Part shown: piece after piece, positions 60,399 to 64,000 of the stretch
Numbering within the stretch: the stretch's first letter is position 1
How the letters are laid out: each line of letters starts with the position of its first letter
Source of the DNA: Globodera rostochiensis
Lineage: Eukaryota; Nematoda; Chromadorea; Rhabditida; Heteroderidae
Assembly: GCA_018350325.1 (NCBI GenBank)
Contig: JAEVLN010000005.1
Span: 878,142 to 942,141 of the forward strand
Direction of reading: 5' to 3'
Length of the DNA: 64,000 bases
Notes under the pieces: generated by a model
What the model saw: the letters and a program-made list of their open reading frames with translations, nothing else
Database searches by the model: none
What the model was told of the DNA's origin: nothing
Program-made: the position numbers and the translations under genes

Positions 60399-61673
60399 AT
60401 GGAATTCTACGTTATTGCCTTCTTATTTTACTCATTGTTTTCAAATTTGGCATTTAGCGTTTTGGCAAATTTGGAATGGGAGGAATGGGAAATTTCATTT
60501 CAGCAAACGATAAGCGATATTGAGAAGAACCCGATGATTGAAGGTACACAAAAATATGACTTTTCAATGGCAAATTTGACAGATTGTCAGCAAAATTTGT
60601 TTAATTTAATGAAAAAAGTGAAAGAACTTGAGGAATTTTCATCAAAACATGGCGTTGACAACAATTTAAATCAGAGACTGAAGGAACCGCTGAATTATGC
60701 AATAGTTTTTTGCGATAAATTGAAGGAGGGCACTGAAAGGTTTACACCAATGACCATTGAGGCTTATTTGAAAAGCCTAATGCCCAAAATTCGGTCCATA
60801 ATTCTTGGATTTCAAAACAATTTTGACCTTTTTCGAATGGAAGTTGAACTGAAAATGATCGAAATTGCCAATTTTCTGTCCGAAATAATAACAAATTATT
60901 ATGAAAAACTCCGAAAATTTTCCGTTTTATTGGAGAAGAATAGACAATTTACGAATGTGGCACTTTTTGATTATGCCAAAACAAAACTGGTAACAATGCT
61001 GATACAATGCGGCATAAAAACTAAAACATTGGACGATTTGGAAGTTCGGCACTCCCTCGAGCAATTTATTTTAGCGGCTAAATTGAGCATTTTGGAGAAG
61101 GAATTGGATGCCATGGTTGTTGCTTCCACAAAACCTCGTATTGATAAAGACATTTTTATGAAATTTTCATGCGTATTTCTGTTAAAATGGAAGGACCTTA
61201 GACAAAAAATCGAAAATTTGTCACATTCCATGGACATAAAGGAAACATTTCGCAAATATTTAAATGATTTGGCCAAAACTGCAATTCTGAAGACAAAACC
61301 GCTGAAGCAGAACATCGCAGCAAAACTTGAAGTGCTTGTCAAAAAGTCCAATGAAACGAATAAAAACTTAAAAATTGAATCAAAACACCTGCAAATTTTA
61401 AAAAATGATGTCGAACGAGCGGACAATGAGAAAAAACTCATTGAAATTGTCAAAAAAGATTATCAAAGTTTGTTGCTGAACATGTTGACCAACATTGGTC
61501 TGCCTCTGCATCTGATCAATAGAAGTGTAAAGGGCATGGAATATGCCGGAAAGGAACTGATCACTGATCTGAATGGAAACATTGCAAAGTTTGGAGCATT
61601 TGAAGACCTTGAGAAAGTGCTTGAAGCAGAAAAGCAGGAGCTAATCAAAGCATTTAATTTTGGCTTCGAGTAG
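60399..61673 (+). CDS. Secreted alpha-helical orphan protein, 424 aa
   Basis: Single exon from ATG at 60399 to the stop at 61673. Residues 1-20 (MEFYVIAFLFYSLFSNLAFS) form a signal peptide. The mature part is rich in Lys, Glu, Leu and Ile with extended amphipathic helices (e.g. LFNLMKKVKELEEFSS, LKSLMPKIRSIILGF), suggesting coiled coils or a helical bundle; it has no transmembrane segment. No family recognised. Intronless structure, size and secretion resemble the orphan at 18628-19377, but I see no convincing sequence alignment between them. Confidence 0.82.
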   Translation: MEFYVIAFLFYSLFSNLAFSVLANLEWEEWEISFQQTISDIEKNPMIEGTQKYDFSMANLTDCQQNLFNLMKKVKELEEFSSKHGVDNNLNQRLKEPLNYAIVFCDKLKEGTERFTPMTIEAYLKSLMPKIRSIILGFQNNFDLFRMEVELKMIEIANFLSEIITNYYEKLRKFSVLLEKNRQFTNVALFDYAKTKLVTMLIQCGIKTKTLDDLEVRHSLEQFILAAKLSILEKELDAMVVASTKPRIDKDIFMKFSCVFLLKWKDLRQKIENLSHSMDIKETFRKYLNDLAKTAILKTKPLKQNIAAKLEVLVKKSNETNKNLKIESKHLQILKNDVERADNEKKLIEIVKKDYQSLLLNMLTNIGLPLHLINRSVKGMEYAGKELITDLNGNIAKFGAFEDLEKVLEAEKQELIKAFNFGFE

Positions 61674-62184
61674 TGTTCCTTTCGACGTACTTTAATTGTC
61701 AAACATTGTTTCCATAATGATTATTTTTCCTCCTTTTTTCCAAATTATATTTCGCAAATTTTGTTTCAACAAAAAAATTCAATTGTTTTTAAACACAAAA
61801 CTAAAAATGATATTTTTTATTTATGACACATTCGGAGAAAGCAATAATGGATTCTGTAGAAATTTTTAAAAATATTTTTAAGCTCGATTTGGGGGTACGG
61901 CGCCCAATTATCCTAGCCTCGTGAAAGCCTTCGTTGTACATTAAATTATTATTATTATTTTATTTTATTTCTACAAAATGCCATTTTGTACAGTACCGTT
62001 CACTATTAATGCAGTCCTGACAATAAATATGTATATAAAATTCATTAATTCTTTTTATGCTTTGCTTCATTTTGGGCACACAATTTTTACTCCAGACGAC
62101 TTCAAACATTCGCAAGATCTGAAATTGGAAGTTTTAATTAATTTGCGGAAAAAAAACAATTATACAATATTTAAAACTTCGCGC
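61674..62184. other. Intergenic gap
   Basis: AT-rich, no gene; holds the 3' flanks of two convergent genes. Confidence 0.4.
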
Positions 62185-63946
62185 TTACTTTTTTAGTCGC
62201 TTTTGTGCGGTCAAGCCTAATTTTTGCTCACAATCGGCAAAAGCCTTTTCTTGGCGTTCGTCCGGCGGCATTAGTGCACACCTAAGGAAAATTATTAGAA
62301 ATTCAGTGTAAATAATTTGTGGCCTTCAACTCGTAAAATCTCCCCAAATTTCGGCAATATTTTTGACTGCAATTCTGGAGAGCTTTAATAAACAAAAAAT
62401 TTCAAGGAAATTTAAACATTAATTTCCAAGCGGCCCCGACCCTCCACTCAGAAATAATTAGGCTTCATCCCCTACTGTACTTCAGTTTGAAAGCGCAGTT
62501 CATGTTGCCCTCGCGTGTTGCGCACAATGTCGGCGATGCATCCGGCGAAGCCGCGTGCACTGCGCACTGATCCACGCACATCAAATAATCGCTACATTAC
62601 GCAAAGATAAAAGAGAACTCATAAAATAAATTTTAAAACGGACCTAAGCTCTGGCGGGGCATGCCCATCTTCTTGCTGCAAAAATTGAATTTTTTGTAAA
62701 TTAATTAAGCATTCATTAATGTTAATGAAAATATAGTTAGTTTATCATACTACTTATAACATTTAGTTAGGTATTTAAAGTTTACTTTTTAAAGGAATAA
62801 GAGAGTGGACTCGAAACAACCTTTATAATCTTATAAGTATTTTATAGATGAGCATGTTCATTTTTGTTTAATAAATTTTAATATTTAAGTTTTTTAATTT
62901 TCAATAAAGTTACGCTTGCTGGAAGTGAGGGTATGGTTCCCGCGCTTCTCCGCCGGCGACCGCCAGCATTTTGCTGCTGCTGCTGCACGTTTTCCCCCAT
63001 CATTTCCGGAATGATTGGAATGGTCAAATTCTTCGGATGTTCATCGTTTGTACATCTTTTTAAAAAAATGAAAAAATAAAATGCTTAAAGACAAAAAGAG
63101 AAAATATTTCACCCAATAGGTCCAACAGTTTTTTCCACACATTGTTCCAACTTCTCCATGTCCTTCTGCTCATCCGCAAGACATTGCCGAATTTTTTGTG
63201 AGTTCCCAATTTTCTTTAGGTATGCCTCACATTTGGGCCTAGAAATTAATTTAAACTTAATAATTCAATTAAATTAAAAATATAAAATCACTCTTCTAAA
63301 ATTAACCAAAAATAATTAGAATATAACAATTAACAACAGCTGACTTATCAAATTCTATGTTTACAATTTTTTAAAACACAAACTCCGTCTTGCACTTGGC
63401 CACGAGTTTCTCAATTTCCTTGGCACACGCGTCCAAATCCTTGCAGCGGCACTGCGGGGCAGTCATAAACTGTTGTTGTTGTTGTCCTCCGGCACCACCG
63501 CCGGCGGCGGCAGTGGCTGCAAATTTTGACATAGCCGGCGAAAACTGGGGCTGCTGTTGTTGCGCTGATGCAGCAGCGTTTGCAACAGTGATGCCCTGTG
63601 GTGCCGTGTGTTATTTAGAGGGGGGGGGGACTTTAATCGGTTGGCATTTCGGTTTCGGTTATCCGATGAATTTTAGAAACCTCCGCCATCCGAATTTGTG
63701 AGTGGAGATTCGGTGTTAATCCTGAATCCATCTAATATTTGAGCCTCTTGATTAGAGTTTTTTAGTCCAGGTTTCAAGTCTCACTATCAGAGTAGCTTTT
63801 AAGCCTAATTAAATGTTGGGCTTCTCCCCATGGTGCAATTAATTTATTTGCAATTTGTGTAGACTAACCATTGTTGCTGCCAACAACAAATGCAAGCAGT
63901 AGTTGGAGATGCACAAAAAGACAGTGGAGGTTGTGGAACAATTCAT
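62185..63946 (-). CDS. Secreted cysteine-rich nematode protein
   Basis: Seven exons: 63946-63869, 63595-63384, 63238-63113, 63055-62914, 62675-62644, 62591-62481, 62281-62185; 265 aa, phases closed. The leader MNCSTTSTVFLCISNYCLHL then LLAAT serves as signal peptide, followed by an Ala/Gln/Gly-rich linker (AAAGGGAGGQQQQQ). The first Cys-rich block reads CRCKDLDACAKEIEKLVAKC...KCEAYLKKIG...CLADEQKDMEKLEQC. A linker with RRRRS (possible furin-type site) leads to the second block, YLMCVDQCAVHA...NMNCAFKLKCALMPPDERQ...CEQKLGL. Paired cysteine patterns of this type occur in poorly characterised secreted nematode proteins. Role unknown. The 32-nt exon 62675-62644 is small but fits splice signals and phase. 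Confidence 0.78.
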
Positions 63947-64000
63947 TTTAAATAGAATGTTTTTCTAAAAAATTAGCAGTTTTTGGTCAAAACTAAAAGT

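Overview
The window is nuclear DNA from a tylenchid plant-parasitic nematode, most like a cyst nematode (Heterodera/Globodera) or close relative. The evidence is AT-rich sequence with short introns, several of them GC-AG, plus recognisable relatives of known secreted parasitism families: a secreted glutathione-synthetase-like protein, secreted ubiquitin with a short carboxyl extension, a venom-allergen-like CAP protein and a broken CBM2 cellulose-binding-like protein. The genus is an inference.

Layout. 34-2809 (-): secreted glutathione-synthetase-like gene, 13 exons. 5484-9921 (-): apyrase/NTPDase, 10 exons, with three related hAT-type miniature elements in its introns. 12063-12824 (-): CBM2-like gene with one in-frame stop. 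13258-15757 (-): short NELL-like extracellular protein. 18472-19377 (-): secreted helical orphan plus a partial C-terminal copy. 20312-22867 (+), 31691-36599 (-) and 41408-45821 (-): three diverged paralogues (A, B, C) of a gene family I do not recognise. 24027-27119 (-): C2H2 zinc-finger protein. 37629-38114 (-): partial gene with 11-residue repeats. 39208-39955: Tc1/mariner relic. 40046-40930: two related minisatellites around a telomere-like motif. 47525-49670 and 57343-59486: 2.1 kb inverted duplication, each arm carrying a secreted ubiquitin-extension gene and a small secreted peptide gene. Between the arms lie a broken Srg-type chemoreceptor (+), the CAP gene (52679-53503, +), a secreted two-transmembrane orphan (54238-55307, -) and a third small-peptide copy. 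60399-61673 (+): secreted orphan. 62185-63946 (-): secreted cysteine-rich protein.

The main discovery candidate is the A/B/C family. All three have a variable Q/N-rich front followed by a conserved helical C-terminal region built from five exons with identical intron phases (1, 2, 0, 0, 2). A and B begin with a signal peptide; C does not. In B, a phase-symmetric 141-nt exon has been tandemly duplicated together with its intron. A different kind of intron duplication occurs in the gene at 54238-55307: a 44-nt intron is present four times, separated by 9-nt potential microexons.

All exon models were read by eye from splice signals, phase and family similarity. Phases close exactly in every model called CDS except where noted, but no transcript data were available.
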